From NCBI GenBank assembly GCA_022478985.1, contig JAKSZP010009295.1, forward strand, positions 1-64,000: a stretch of 64,000 nucleotides of DNA. Direction: 5' to 3'. The stretch is from Massospora cicadina (taxonomy: Eukaryota > Entomophthoromycota > Entomophthoromycetes > Entomophthorales > Entomophthoraceae). The first letter of the stretch is position 1; each line of letters starts with the position of its first letter. Below the pieces are notes generated by a model. It did not search any database, had not been told where the DNA came from, and saw only the letters and a program-made list of their open reading frames with translations. Both the position numbers and the translations under genes were made by a program. Of this stretch, positions 1 through 11,060 are shown one piece after another.

Positions 1-759
1 CATCACATCTTTATAAGTCATAGTATACATCTATCTTAGGGTAGGTTTAGGAGTTGTACTGGGCTAAGTGGAAGAGGTGATGCTTGCAGCACAGTATGAA
101 TGACAAGAGTATCTATTCCAACCTTGGATATCAAAACTCAACAGAAATCAGCGTATAAATTGACTATACTGAGTAGGCGCTTGTACCTTTTTGAAATATA
201 GACATCACATTAAAAGAATCACAATGTTAGTTTACAGCCAAAGTCAGCTTATATGCGTCCTCTTCAAAAATTATCCTTGCTTCAACTAATACATATACTC
301 TCTATTAAATTATATATCAAACCCAATAAGACTTATTTCATTGCACCTTAATGGTAAGGCTATCAGCCTTTTGATGTGCCACTTTCTCAACTCCTCCAAA
401 AATTCTCAACTTGGTTTGTTTAATCTCCTGGTAAGTCATAGAGCTAATTTTTTCAAGTTTATAATTAACTTTGTCAGACCATACAACACTAAGATAGTGA
501 TTGTAAGGTTCCAGGGGTCCATATTTCAATCTGGGTAGAATCTCGCATTCTTTAGACAAATATGGGCACCAACCCGAAGGCTCTGCCACTTGCTAATATT
601 CATGGTCTAAGGCATACCTTAGATGAAAGTTGGACAGTAGCAGCCCCTCCATGTTTTAGCCAAGCCACCTCAAACCCCATTCACAAAACCATCTACACTA
701 TCATTGAATCAGCAATACTATGTGCTAAAAATCAGATAAATCTGTTTATGTTTTAAAGG
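1..759 (-). pseudogene. gag remnant of a gypsy element (X), continues off the window
   Basis: Read on the minus strand, this stretch holds broken pieces of a Ty3/gypsy-type gag. The clearest is an 83-codon open piece at 338-589 containing SMTYQEIKQ followed by IFGG and LTIKVQ, which lines up with VTYQEVKK...LFSG...LTIGFQ in the gag of element G near 60.9 kb. Upstream (590-756), other frames give a VDGFVNGV-like piece resembling the start of the capsid region in G. No frame stays open across the stretch. The pol part would lie left of base 1. It is a different copy from element A, whose LTR starts at 1849. Confidence 0.6.
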
Positions 760-1848
760 CATGGTTGAAGTAGGTGCAATTAAGGCATACCCTTTTCCCA
801 ATAAACAAATAGATCTAAGACACCTTTAGTTGTAAATAATTTGATATCTGGCTTACACCAAGCAATAGAAACTTACAATTGAAAGTTTACAATGGTAAGA
901 GTTCAGTTAAGAATGCCCATCTATGGGATTTGAGTAGTCCAAAGAATTCCAAAGAAAGCAAGATATAAAGGTTGATTAAAAACCAGAATTGGATAATAAT
1001 AACCATTGAAACATATTGAATCTCAAAAAATTTGTATGGGAATGCCATTTCCCATTTAAAGGCATTTGAACTTTACAAGCCCGCTGCTCATCCCTTAGGG
1101 ATAAACCCTAACAGCCTTCTTACCATAGTTTGTTTGCATTTATCTAAATTGAATAAAGTTAGGCCCCTAAAAATCTTGTTTTTATTTAAGCCAGATAAAA
1201 AACACGTTGCCCTGACTTATCAAGGACTACAGAGTTGCCAAATCCCTTTGTTTTGGTACTTAATTTGGTGCTTCTGGATTTGTTGTTGTTTGGATAGCGG
1301 CTAATAAATTTCACTAGTAAGCACAATCTGGTCACTCTATACCCTGACGTTCTCTCCTACCTATCAGTAACACTAATCCTTGTTCCATTTTTATAAAAAT
1401 AGCGGTGCTTTGGGACCTGATGCTTCTGTCTTTAGTCCCTAAGCACCAACAATGGAAGAAAGCCTCTCCTTAGCAAGTCAGTTCCCAGAAAGATATCAAT
1501 ATACTGGCTTTATTCTAATATGAGGCCTCTACAAGGCAAGCTTAAAGCGTTTAGGTATAAGTACATAATAAAATTTCTTATGAAGGCGATAGCTTGTCAA
1601 CGCGTAAGTTTTTTATCACCCTATGGGATACAGGGTCTTTGATATATGGTTGCACTTTTGGAATATGGTAAGTGGTACTGTATCAAGGGGAGTAAGCCAG
1701 GTGGAATTTAGCACTTAATTCCCCTGCTTCTAAGTTCTGCTGTGACAGCTTTCTACAGAAAGCACCAATGACAGGTGGAATCCCTCTTAGAGAGACAAAA
1801 TAATTATGTATTGAACTGTCAGTACCCAGCAAGTTACACTTTCATTAC
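760..1848. other. AT-rich spacer, probably 5' leader of gag remnant X
   Basis: No coding frame is supported. A sequence AAGCACCAATGACAGG at about 1760 resembles, on the minus strand, the primer-binding-site pattern of the other elements (TGGTGCTTTCTG, compare TGGTACTTTCTG in element D), so the leader of X may run to here. No matching LTR could be confirmed for X. Confidence 0.35.
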
Positions 1849-2270
1849 TGTAGTAAGAGGCCTCTTTACTTTCTACTTGAAAAGGTTAAGGTTGTTCAGT
1901 TTAACTATATCTCTACCATATAGCATGACTATGCGGTAAATTTATTGTTCCTTTTAGTATATGTAAGACTATGTTAAAATATTACAATTTAATGATAAAA
2001 AATCCATAGATAAGGAGATCCTTTATTTAGAGTAAGCAAATAATATATAGTTAAATTACTTCATATAAGATGCAGTAGTGCTCTCATGATAAAATGATTG
2101 ACTATTATACAAGAAATTGTAAACAGATATTGATACGTCAGGAAAAGGTCAAATAAAAAAGTCATGGTGTCAACTTTAACATGCTTTTTTAAAAAATCTA
2201 ATATTTGAGTTAGGATTGTGTTATGATTTCAATTTGGAGAGTAAGAATAAAGTCCATCAATTAACCAACA
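1849..2270 (-). repeat. 3' LTR of element A
   Basis: It is homologous to 17611-18035: both contain AACTATATCTCTACCATATAGCA, GTAAGACTATG and GATGCAGTAGTGCT blocks in the same order. The plus-strand ends are TG at 1849 and CA at 2270. The polypurine tract sits at 2271-2284 on the minus strand and fixes the inner boundary. Confidence 0.75.
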
Positions 2271-2946
2271 CTTCCCCCCTTGACAAGAGTTATAACTCAA
2301 TCTTTGATGGATTAATTGTTAGATTTGTAATAAGATCAAAGAAACTAGGCATGAACGCAATTGATTATTCATATATCAATCAGGATCCAAATATTGTATG
2401 CTTTGGTGGTGACTCAGCCATGTACAATGTACAGACTTTCTCATAAAGTATCCAACTTCATATTTCCTGCCTAATCCATATTTACCGCAGCAATTGACTT
2501 GATTGCTGACTGCAAAGCTCTATACATTGAATCTATGAATGTCATCCTACTCCTTCTGTTTGATTCTTTGAGGTAGGGCTGCTCCATAGGCCTTAGTATT
2601 AATCTTAATGAGGGATTCTACCATTTGATCAAGGTAAATAAATGGACAATTTCATCCTCATTGTAACATTGGAGTGTAAAAAGGGCGGTAGCGCAGGTTT
2701 TTGACTATATAAAATCTGGATGAGAGATTATCTGTACTGCTGTGGTAATTAACATTATATGCAAAAACATTTAATCTAACATATATGGATTATTGTTATA
2801 AAGAATTGTTAAAGAATTTCTGAAAAGCTTTTACTAAGCTACAATTGGCGCATTACACCATTCTGTTAGTCTTGGGATGATAAAGGACAGTAAGAACTCC
2901 CCAGATTTCCATTACCTCATTGAACTTGGGAACACCTTGCAAGGCG
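2271..2946 (-). pseudogene. C-terminal half of element A integrase and pol tail
   Basis: On the minus strand, 2853-2962 translates as an integrase core: NNDSNFALQGVPKFNEVM followed by LYHPKTNRMV. It matches the integrase of G (NGTNFTLLILPKLNEFM, then YHPKSNGMV). Stops follow, and the remaining 570 bp down to the polypurine tract are too broken to assign, although the position fits the GPY/F-type tail. The N-terminal half of the same integrase is at 8288-8660, on the other side of LINE-1w. Confidence 0.7.
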
Positions 2947-2962
2947 AAATTACTGTCATTGT
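2947..2962. repeat. Target-site duplication of LINE-1w, 3' side
   Basis: AAATTACTGTCATTGT here matches AAATTAATGTCATTGT at 8272-8287 at 15 of 16 positions. Joining the flanks here would restore the integrase motif read on the minus strand (DNDSNF). Confidence 0.85.
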
Positions 2963-3015
2963 TTAAATTTATTGTGGGGAAGGCTGACCATGGGACGGAC
3001 ACTTCCGAATATGAA

Positions 3016-6000
3016 TCAGAAGAGACAAAACTTAGTAACATGGAAGGAACCCCAGAGAAGCGATGCTATCTCTTGTTGCCAGCGGGAACGCCACTTATGG
3101 GGAGGGGGAGGGAACGTGTGAAGGGGCCGTAGCCTCAATTGAATACGTGTGAAGAAAGCGTCTGATTTGATGAACCAGACTGGGAACCAGGAGGAGACCA
3201 GCTGTCGGCAATGCAGTGGGAGGTATCCAAACAACCATGTTTGAAAGTGGTCCACCAAATGGGACCGTAATCTGTGGGCAGCTTCTGGGATGGTGGGGGT
3301 GGAATCTGCGATGGCATCTAAGACAATCGTGTGGATGGTCCACATGGCGATTGCAACCACCAAAGCACGTAGGGAGGGTGGAAGAGAGGAGGCCATTGAT
3401 AGAGCAAACATATCTCTTAACAGACTGAAGGGATGCGTTTGATCCTGGCCCAGCAGACGTTGAACTTCGCGCCATATCACTTTAGAGGTAGGGCACTTCT
3501 CCAGGCGGTGGAACAGCGTTCCATACTGACCACACATAACACAGGATGAGTGTAAAACATTAGAGCGCTCAGCTGTATGATACACCATTTCAGGCAGCGC
3601 CACACATGGGAGCAGACTTGAGGCTGCAACAGAGGATGGTGTACATATTTCCAGATAGTTTTTTGGGTTTCAATGGAGTAGGGGATGTACATCATGTCCA
3701 GGTAGTCCACCCTGTATAGGACATGGGGCCGAATGGGGATCACGCCATCACGGATGGGTAGCCATTGTACCTCTTGTGTGAACTGGGGAGAGGGGCGGCC
3801 TCTTTGGGTTGTATGTCCACTAATACGAATTCTCCACTCAGCGCTCCGCATGGAGAGTAGGATTCGTTTGTAGTGGGTTTTGGTCCCGTGAGGACCTGTA
3901 GCCAATGTGTGTGATGCGAGGTATTTCATCAGGGAGTGGGGGTTCGATGGATTGTTGAGGCCCAAGGCGCGGGAGAAGTTGGAGCGGGCTGCACGGGACC
4001 ATTGTTGGGAGGGGAGTGTATGGGTGGTGACAGCCGCAATCCAGGTGCCCAGGATCTTGGCCGCATGGGCTTTGAAGTCAAGCAGGCCCATGCCACCATT
4101 ATGTTGAGGGCCAAACATGACCTCTAGCCATACTGGTGGAGGGCGGCCTGACCAAAGCCATCCTTGCAGCAAGGCATACAAGGATTTGAAGAAGCTTGGT
4201 GAGAAGGGAATGGCGTGGGCTCTGAACCAAACTTTGGAGAGGAGCATAGAGTTGGCTAAAACTACCCTGCCTGTAAGGGAAGTAGGGTGGGCTCTGAGAG
4301 AGGCGATTCGCTTTGTCACGCTGTCCAGAATATGGCACTCCATTACTGCTGACGCGTATCCGCCTGCCTCCATCCACATGCCCAAATGGCGTACTGGTCC
4401 TATGGTAGGACGTGGTACAAATGGGAGAATCAGTGGGGTGGTGTGTGTTAAGTTAGTATGGCGAGGACGTGGGCGAGCAGATGGGCCAGGTTGAGAACTA
4501 ATTGCTGGGGTCCAGCAGTTCTGGAACTGACCAAGGAGGATGATTTCAGTTTTGGAAGCGTTCAGTGGACCATCTAGTACTAAAAAAAAGAAGCGTTCAG
4601 TGCCGCGTTGCTTACCTGGGAATACTCCTGTATGAGAGCTTCAAGCGCGCGTGCATCTTGGTTATTAGACACCCCAACCACACAATCATCTGCGAACGCC
4701 ATTATTCTGACTGGGGCTTGGCCTGGCACATGGACCCCAGTGAGTTGGGCATTCACGTTTCGCAGTAGTGGGTCAAGGCTGAAGTTGTATAAGAGTGGGC
4801 TGAGGGGGTCCCCTTGTCGCAAGCCCCTTTGGGGGCGGAATACTTCTGTTAGGAAGCGAGGGCCACATACTGCCATTGTTGCAGATTCCGTGAGCAGCAT
4901 CACCCAGTTGATGAAGCGAGGGGGTAAGTGGAATTGATGGAGGCAGGCCCTGAGGTATTCCCAGTTTACTCTATCATAGGCCTTCTGTTGGTCCAAAAAT
5001 ACAAGTGCCCCAGAGGCTGTGGATTGACATACATTAGCCACAGAGTGCACGTTATCCCAAATCGATCTTCTGGGTATGAAACCAAATTGTTCTGAAAGAT
5101 GGTGGCAGATGCTACAGTCCCTAAACGGTTAGCCATGATTTTTGTTAAAATTTTGGTGTCTGTGTTTGTTAGAGAAATGGGGCGCCAGTTGGCTAAGTCT
5201 AGCTTATCCCCTTTCTTGAAGAGTATGACGGTAAAGGCCTCATGTCCTCCTGGTAGGAGGCGCGTTTCCAACAGGCTTTGGTAAAGTGAGGCGAGCAGCA
5301 ATGGAGATATATATTTGAAGTACTTTTTGTAGAACTCATATGGAATGCCATCTGGGCCTGGGCATTTTCAGTTTGGTGCACCATGAATGGCTGTCCATAA
5401 TTAGTTTGGTTTAATCAAATTCATTATTTCTGGGTTTCGGAAAATGGTGCAGATGTGGGCTCAGTCAAGAAATTCTGCCACTTTGGCCAGCTGAATTGGA
5501 TCAGTCTGGTACAATTCAGAGTAATACTTTTGTGTTTTGATTGCCACTTCAGCTGACGTATCTGCAATGGAATCATTCAATCTTCGCACCTGTGTGCAGG
5601 CCACGCTCTGGCGTGGTGCGAAATTTTTTTTAAAGAAATGTGCGGTGCATTTCTCACCTTTTGTGATGCATGTGGCCCTGCACTGAACACAAACCTGGTG
5701 TTTGTGTTGCCTTTCGAGTGCGTTGAGGTGGGTGGCTGCCTCCGCCCACTTCTGGCCCCATGCAGAGCTGTATCCTGTAGCTGAGATGTTGGACTCCAGG
5801 TGTGCCAACTCTGCCAGAGTGTTCGAAATGACCACCGATGTGGCTCATGAGCATCTGGAGGAGAGATGGCGAGAGTGGCGGATGGTGTCATCTTTGAAAG
5901 TTGCCCATGTGGAAATGGGGTCCGCGCAAAATGGTGCAAAAAACTTTTTCCCAAAGTTGCCGCTTCCACCCATGTGGAAAATCCTGGCAACGTGAGCTTG

Positions 6001-6758
6001 GAGGGGCAGATTTTACACCAATGTGGGGCCTTAGCAGCTGTGGCAGGTAGGTAGTAGGTTAGCGAGACCAGTCAGTGGTCAGAGAATTCCATTTTTGTTG
6101 TCTTGAATTGGGAGATATGGGGTTGGAATTTCGCCGGCGTTAGGATAAGGTTGATGTGGGTCATGGACTTTAGTTGGCCATTGTGGATGTGGGGACGCAT
6201 CATGTTTTCGAGCAGCGGGGCATGTCATTGCAGTGCATCCATTAGTCCAAGGGTGGCCTTTAGAACGCACAGTTCTATGTGACCCTGGGGGGCATGGGGT
6301 GAGGAAGGCCACCGGTCTGTTTGTGTGTTAAGCCAACAGTTCATGTCGCTGACTAAGAAAGAGTCTGGGGGTAGCAGGAGGGATTTGACCAATGAGAAAA
6401 TTTCCTGACGCTCTTGTGCACCATTTGGGGCATAGATGTTGATGATTGCATGCGCTATTTCAGCCCATGAGAAAGTGACAACAAGCACTCGGCCATTTAG
6501 GAATGTTTCTGAGGATAAAAAATTGAAAAAATTGTTTTTCTGAATTAGCACCCCACAGTGCTTTGGCCAAAAGGATAGGGATGGGAAGAGCATTGTTTTC
6601 CAAGTTTCCTCAGAACCCTGTAGACAGTGGGACTCCTGGATGGCCAGGATATCCACGGGTAAGTTGTGTTGTAAAAAACTCAGTTTCCTAGCCCAGGATG
6701 GGGAGGACTTGAGTCCAGTGATATTCAATGTCCCTAAAGTGAAGGTTTCCCCCATCAC
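3016..6758 (-). pseudogene. LINE-1w ORF2: endonuclease - reverse transcriptase - zinc finger
   Basis: This is the LINE polyprotein that nicks the target and copies the RNA into the chromosome. The start ATG near 6758 lies just after the ORF1 stop. Endonuclease (6758-about 6080): GTLNITG start, a QESH catalytic Glu region, SDMN where GDFN is usual, and SDH at about 6085. RT (about 5300-4400): LANWRPISL, FLDQQKAYDRVNWEYL, GLRQGDPLSPLLY and the catalytic FADD at 4685-4696, all preserved. C-terminus (about 3570-3480): CX2CX7HX4C (CVMCGQYG...H...C), as in zf-RVT domains. The frame is broken in the linker after the endonuclease, within the RT N-terminus (about 5050), by the micro-insertion at 4568 and again near 3475. 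The catalytic aspartates survive, so decay is recent relative to the gypsy elements. Confidence 0.9.
4568..4589 (+). mobile_element. Micro-insertion copy 1 (22 bp) inside the LINE RT gene
   Basis: The insert reads G + ACCATCTAGTACT + 8 A. It is bounded by identical 13-bp repeats GAAGCGTTCAGTG at 4555-4567 and 4590-4602. Removing the insert and one repeat restores the LINE ORF2 frame on the minus strand (LNAS running into KTEIILLGQF). The 35 added bases shift the frame directly after the RT palm. See copies 2-4. Confidence 0.9.
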
Positions 6759-6761
6759 ACC

Positions 6762-8176
6762 TTAGGTGTGAGGGGGTGGGCACCCAGGCCCACCAGCCTC
6801 CTCTAGATCCCCACAGGCCTTCACAGCAGTGTGGGTGTTAGCAGCAATGCTATCGGGGTTTTTGTTAATTTTTGTGGAAAGAGTTGCGTTGGCTTTAGCC
6901 TTCGCTTTTTGTTTTCCTGATGTCGGACAAATTTTTTGTGGTGCGGATAGATTTGGTGCACCGTTGAGCGGGTAAAATTTTTTTTTTTTTTCATTTGGGA
7001 TAGGTCCCAAGTCAGTTTTGACTAGAGCTTGGGTGCAACAATTGGGTGAGATCAAATCCCCCATGGGATTCTCAGATTGAGTGGCCCACTTGGCATGGGC
7101 TTCCCAATCTGATTAGTTGATGGATTCCCAAGTTGCTTCCGCCATGAAGGTTTCCATGTCCTCCTGGCGTTGTGAGTGTGGGATAGTGGTGGTGGCCTTG
7201 GCCACTTCCTTGGCCATGGCCCTACGGGCCTGCTTGGCCTTCTTCTGCTCTTGCGGGGAGATTGGCTTTACCAGTAGGTAGCAGCCTTGTGCTCCCCACG
7301 GGAAAGCCTCTTTGGTGCTTGTGGTTGGTTCAAAGTGCGCCTCTCCGCTGGCCATGGCCACAGAGGGGTGCTCTTGGAACGTGACGCCCTCATTGATGGG
7401 GCACGCATGCACCTTATGACTGAACGCATCACAGTGGGTGCAAATGGGGGCGCGCTGTCCATGGTCACCCAGAATGGGTGGGTGGTATGCCCTGCAATAT
7501 TGATAAAAGTGGAGTGCGGGATCTAGGTTAGGTCCTTTGCGATCTCCTCAGTTGGGGTCAGGACTGCAATGGCTTTGCCGGTGCACAGGTGTGGCATCAG
7601 CGTGAAGCGTTGCATTTTGAAAGATTGTATTTTGCTGTATACAGCGAGACCATCTTTCTAGTGTTTTTCCAAAATGTCATGTTTTACCTTAGTGGGCAAA
7701 AAGTCAAACGTGAGGAAGATTTGGTTTGATTTTGTCCATCTGGTGCATTTGGTTTCGATGACCCATTGCCCTTTGGGAAGGTTGACCACTACGCGCACCA
7801 CCGCAGCCTCGTCTGCTGCCTTTTTGCTTTTGAAACCTAGGTCCAGCCAACCACGTGACATGGAGTGAGGTGCATACACCACGGTCAGGAAAATTGTGTG
7901 CACATCTTCACAAAATTTTTCCCATAAGGACGTTTGTTGGATATCCAGATACACGAGTACTCCAAATTCTACTGACAAAAGTGGCTGGGAGTGTGGCGTG
8001 TTGATGTACTGGTTGCATCATGCTTGCCATGCGAGTATCTCTGGGGAAATAGTGACCGCCAGTTTATTAAAATTTTTGTCTGTTCCGCCAGTTTCTCCGG
8101 GGCATTTTTGAACGTTGGAGGCCGCAGGCCTTCCTCCTGTTCCTCCTACCTTACTTGCCCAACTGCTCCCTGACAT
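6762..8176 (-). pseudogene. LINE-1w ORF1: RNA-binding protein with RRM-like region and CCHC
   Basis: This is the presumed nucleic-acid-binding partner of the LINE ribonucleoprotein. The ATG at 8176 starts MSGSSWASKVGG. A middle region (about 7980-7560) contains WLDLGFKSKKAADEAAV and IFLTFDFLPTKVKHDIL, which line up with the half-LINE E protein and look like an RRM-type fold (inference). A CCHC knuckle CTHCDAFSHKVHAC is encoded at 7401-7442. The C-terminus is Lys/Ala-rich and ends in a PPPHT segment before the stop. Stops interrupt at about 8010, 7660, 7520 and 7113. The end of ORF1 lies a few bases from the ORF2 start, so reinitiation or coupled translation is plausible. Confidence 0.8.
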
Positions 8177-8271
8177 GAGCGCAGACTAATCTCCTCTGTG
8201 AGATTATCAAACTAGATTCAGTCTTAAATTGAATAGGTTGCAAAAGTGATTGAAATGAGAAAGAAAAGTTC

Positions 8272-8287
8272 AAATTAATGTCATTGT
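8272..8287. repeat. Target-site duplication of LINE-1w, 5' side
   Basis: AAATTAATGTCATTGT, partner of 2947-2962. It lies exactly where the minus-strand integrase reads LIDND, immediately before the insertion. Confidence 0.85.
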
Positions 8288-11060
8288 CAATAAGGATAAC
8301 TTAAGAACAACAATGCCTAAGTATTATTTGTTTCATTATTAACTTTGCAGTTGATATTGCTCCAAGATCTTTGAGGGTCAAGTTTTATTAGTAAAATGGT
8401 TAATGGCTGCTATAATGTTACTGAAGTTAAGGGTGCTAGTTGGAAAAATCTCAATACATCAACAGACACTGTGTGTAAGGCAATTATGTTTGAGTAGACA
8501 AAATGTAGTCTTTGAATTACAAGGCTGCTGTACTTGACATTCATGGCATTTCAATAAACATCTTGAATGACAAAACTTAAAGACTCCCTGCAATGACTTT
8601 TGAATATTAGTTTTATAGTCTTCAGCAAAATTTCCTGTGGCACAATGAGCGTGCATAATTATCCCCAGGTGGGCATAATTTGGGGGGGGAAGACTCTTTA
8701 GCCCCTCCCCACAATTTTATATAGTTGTCCATCCCAAATATCAGTGTACTTCATGATCTGGTTAGAATGTTTAGCAAATAAGAGGTTTTTATTGTTTTGT
8801 TTCTTTGCTTTCATTTTTTTCAAAGAGATGATATGTAAAGGGCGTGAGTTCTGCTACAATAGGAAGTTGCAAAGTCCATTGGCATTCTGATGACTATGTA
8901 CTTAGTGATAAACTATCTCATAGTTGTAGGCCTGTAATTTAAAGGCTCATCGTGCTAACTAATCTTTAGGTCCCTTTAAATTAATTAACTATCAAAAAGA
9001 AGCATGGTTGGTGACAATTTTTAATTTGGTCCCAGGTATGTAGACTAGGAATTGTTTACAAGCGTATATAATAGATATACATTATCACTAAGTTACTGTG
9101 TAATTAAGCTTGTGCTCATCCAGAAAAGCTGCAAAAGGCTACTGGGTGTCCTTACCGTCATCCTTAATCTAGGAAAGGTTGACTCCTATAGATATGAGAG
9201 ACATAACAGATAGCACTATAAAGAGCTAAGTTAAAGTTATGATATCTTAGAACAGGAGCTTTATTCAGAGATTTCTGCAGATAATTAAAGGATTCTTTGC
9301 ATTCTTGTGATCACTGGAAGGTAATTACTCCTCAAAAAGAATGATATAAAGGCTTAGTGAGTTATGAAAATCCTGGTTATGAATTGGTGGTATTGTCCAA
9401 TAATTTTTAGAATTACTTGGATATCTCGTTTACTTTCAGGATCTCTAATATATTAATGGCCTCAAGCTTCTGGGGTTGAGATCATATTCCTTGAGTGTCA
9501 ACGATGTTCCCCAAATATTCCATTTAGAATTTAAAAACTGAAATTTTCTAGGCTTATATATTTAGCTGGGTTTTCCAACCTTTTGAAAGAATTCTTCCAG
9601 ATGCGCTAGATGTTGGGTAAACTTTTCTAAAAACACATTTATATCATTGAGATAGACTAAAAACGCAGCTCATCTTTAAATCTCTCATAATAGTGTCTAT
9701 TGACCTCTGGAAAGTGGACGCCGCGCTGCACAGTCCCTGGGGCATTTTTGTTGTTTGGAACATCCCTTGAGAGATTTAAAAACTTTTTAAAGGTCTTTAA
9801 GAGCAGGTCAATTTTCCAGTATCCAATAAAGAGATCTAAAGTAGTAAAATATTTAGCTTTCCCTAACTGGTATAAAGAATCATCTATTCAAGGTAAGAAG
9901 GATCCCTTTTAGTTATAGTGATCTGATGTTAGTAATCAATGACTACTATATCAAAGCCATCCTTTTTCTTGACTATGAGCACTGGACTGTCTCATGAACT
10001 TCTCAAGGGGTGATATTAAGTTGATGTATGAGCTTCTCCAACAGTCTTTTAACCTCCTTATTACTGGCCCTAATTCTCTTTATCAGCTGCGATTGACTGG
10101 GCTTTGCATCACCAGTGTCAATGTGATGCTGGTTCCCCACAGCGTATCCAAGTTCTTAGTCATCAGTTGAAAATACTTGAGCATATTATTTGTATGAGAA
10201 TCATTACTTGGTCTTTCTGACTCTCAGTTAGTCCATTAAGTTGCTCATGTAAACGACTGAACAATTTGGCAGATACAACTCAGGTAAGCCAAGCTCTATT
10301 AATTTCTTACCACATGTACTTCCAGAATTTCTTCCAGAGGGGTGAGTTGTACAAAAGAGATCTTGTTTTCTCATTTTATAAATATTTTGGAATTAGTTAG
10401 GTTAGCAAGTAATACATAAATCTCCCAGTTGCAGATGAGATTATTCCAGGAGCCTCAAAAGGTTTAAAATCAACAGTTGCCAAGGAGAATAAAATTATCC
10501 TACTAATCCTTTGATAGTTCCAAGTGAAATCTAGTGGACACCACACTTTATTCTCCAGGGTATATAACACAGTCATTTAAAAATTAAGATAATTTCCTTT
10601 ATCCTTGAGAAGGGTTGCAGGAGGATAAAATTTATGTGATTTACTTGTCAATAGATGAAAAATACACCATCATTATAGACAACATTGATAAATTAACTCT
10701 AAGGATTAGAGAAGTCCAATTATTCTTCAAATAGTGAATAGGTAATGTTGACCTAAGATAGTAAAAGTAATATTCTCATAGCTTAATAAAACGCCATAAA
10801 AATTTAAGGCCAGTACTAAAATCTTTTATAGTTCTCATTGGGAAGCACAATAGCAGATGCATTAACCTAAAAAGAGCCAAACCTAATTTGTACTGCACTA
10901 TGCGCTCCTTCACTAGTGGTACCCTCAGGGCTAGCTGTTCCATATCATTGATGGCGATCTACATTGGGAGAAAGCCTAAACATTTTTTTTGAATTACTTG
11001 ATATTACATTCACAGGAGCGTCTCTATCAACAATGGCTTGCACCTGAACTTTGATTAAAT
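8288..11060 (-). pseudogene. Element A pol: protease, dUTPase-like remnant, RT, RNase H, integrase N-terminus
   Basis: This is the minus-strand gypsy pol, heavily broken. The protease motif AIVDRDAPVNVIS is near 11030 (D-R-D where D-T/S-G is usual). Around 10440 the frames give APGII...LLANLTNSK, matching the dUTPase-like segment of element G. RT is recognisable from MPQGLCSAASTF near 9720 and VYLNDINVF near 9650 (YLND for YLDD). The integrase zinc-binding segment KCHECQV is near 8520, and the core is cut at 8287 by LINE-1w. Stops occur every few dozen codons. Confidence 0.75.

Larger units (their letters stand above)
2963..8271 (-). mobile_element. LINE-1w, near full-length non-LTR retrotransposon (ORF1 + ORF2)
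   Basis: A 5309-bp non-LTR retrotransposon lies on the minus strand between a 16-bp duplication (2947-2962 and 8272-8287). From 5' to 3' it has a leader of about 100 bp, ORF1 with an RRM-like region and a CCHC knuckle, and ORF2 with AP-type endonuclease, reverse transcriptase and a C-terminal CCHC finger. It ends in a short A-rich tail containing AATAAA. Endonuclease + RT + C-terminal zinc finger is the layout of L1/Tad-like clades; basidiomycete clades such as Deceiver/Inkcap are an attractive but untested home. It is more GC-rich than its surroundings and much less decayed than the gypsy element it landed in. Several stops and frameshifts, plus a 35-bp micro-insertion event, make it inactive. 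Confidence 0.92.

Noticed and set aside
4568..4589. The micro-insertion core shares ACCATCTAGTA with a conserved stretch of eukaryotic large-subunit rRNA, and its reverse complement looks a little like 5S rRNA box C.
   Set aside because: The match is 11 bases, recalled from memory, and the next bases differ (CT-A(n) against GCTGG). The 5S similarity is in the antisense direction and gapped. Either could be chance; a search would be needed before naming a source.
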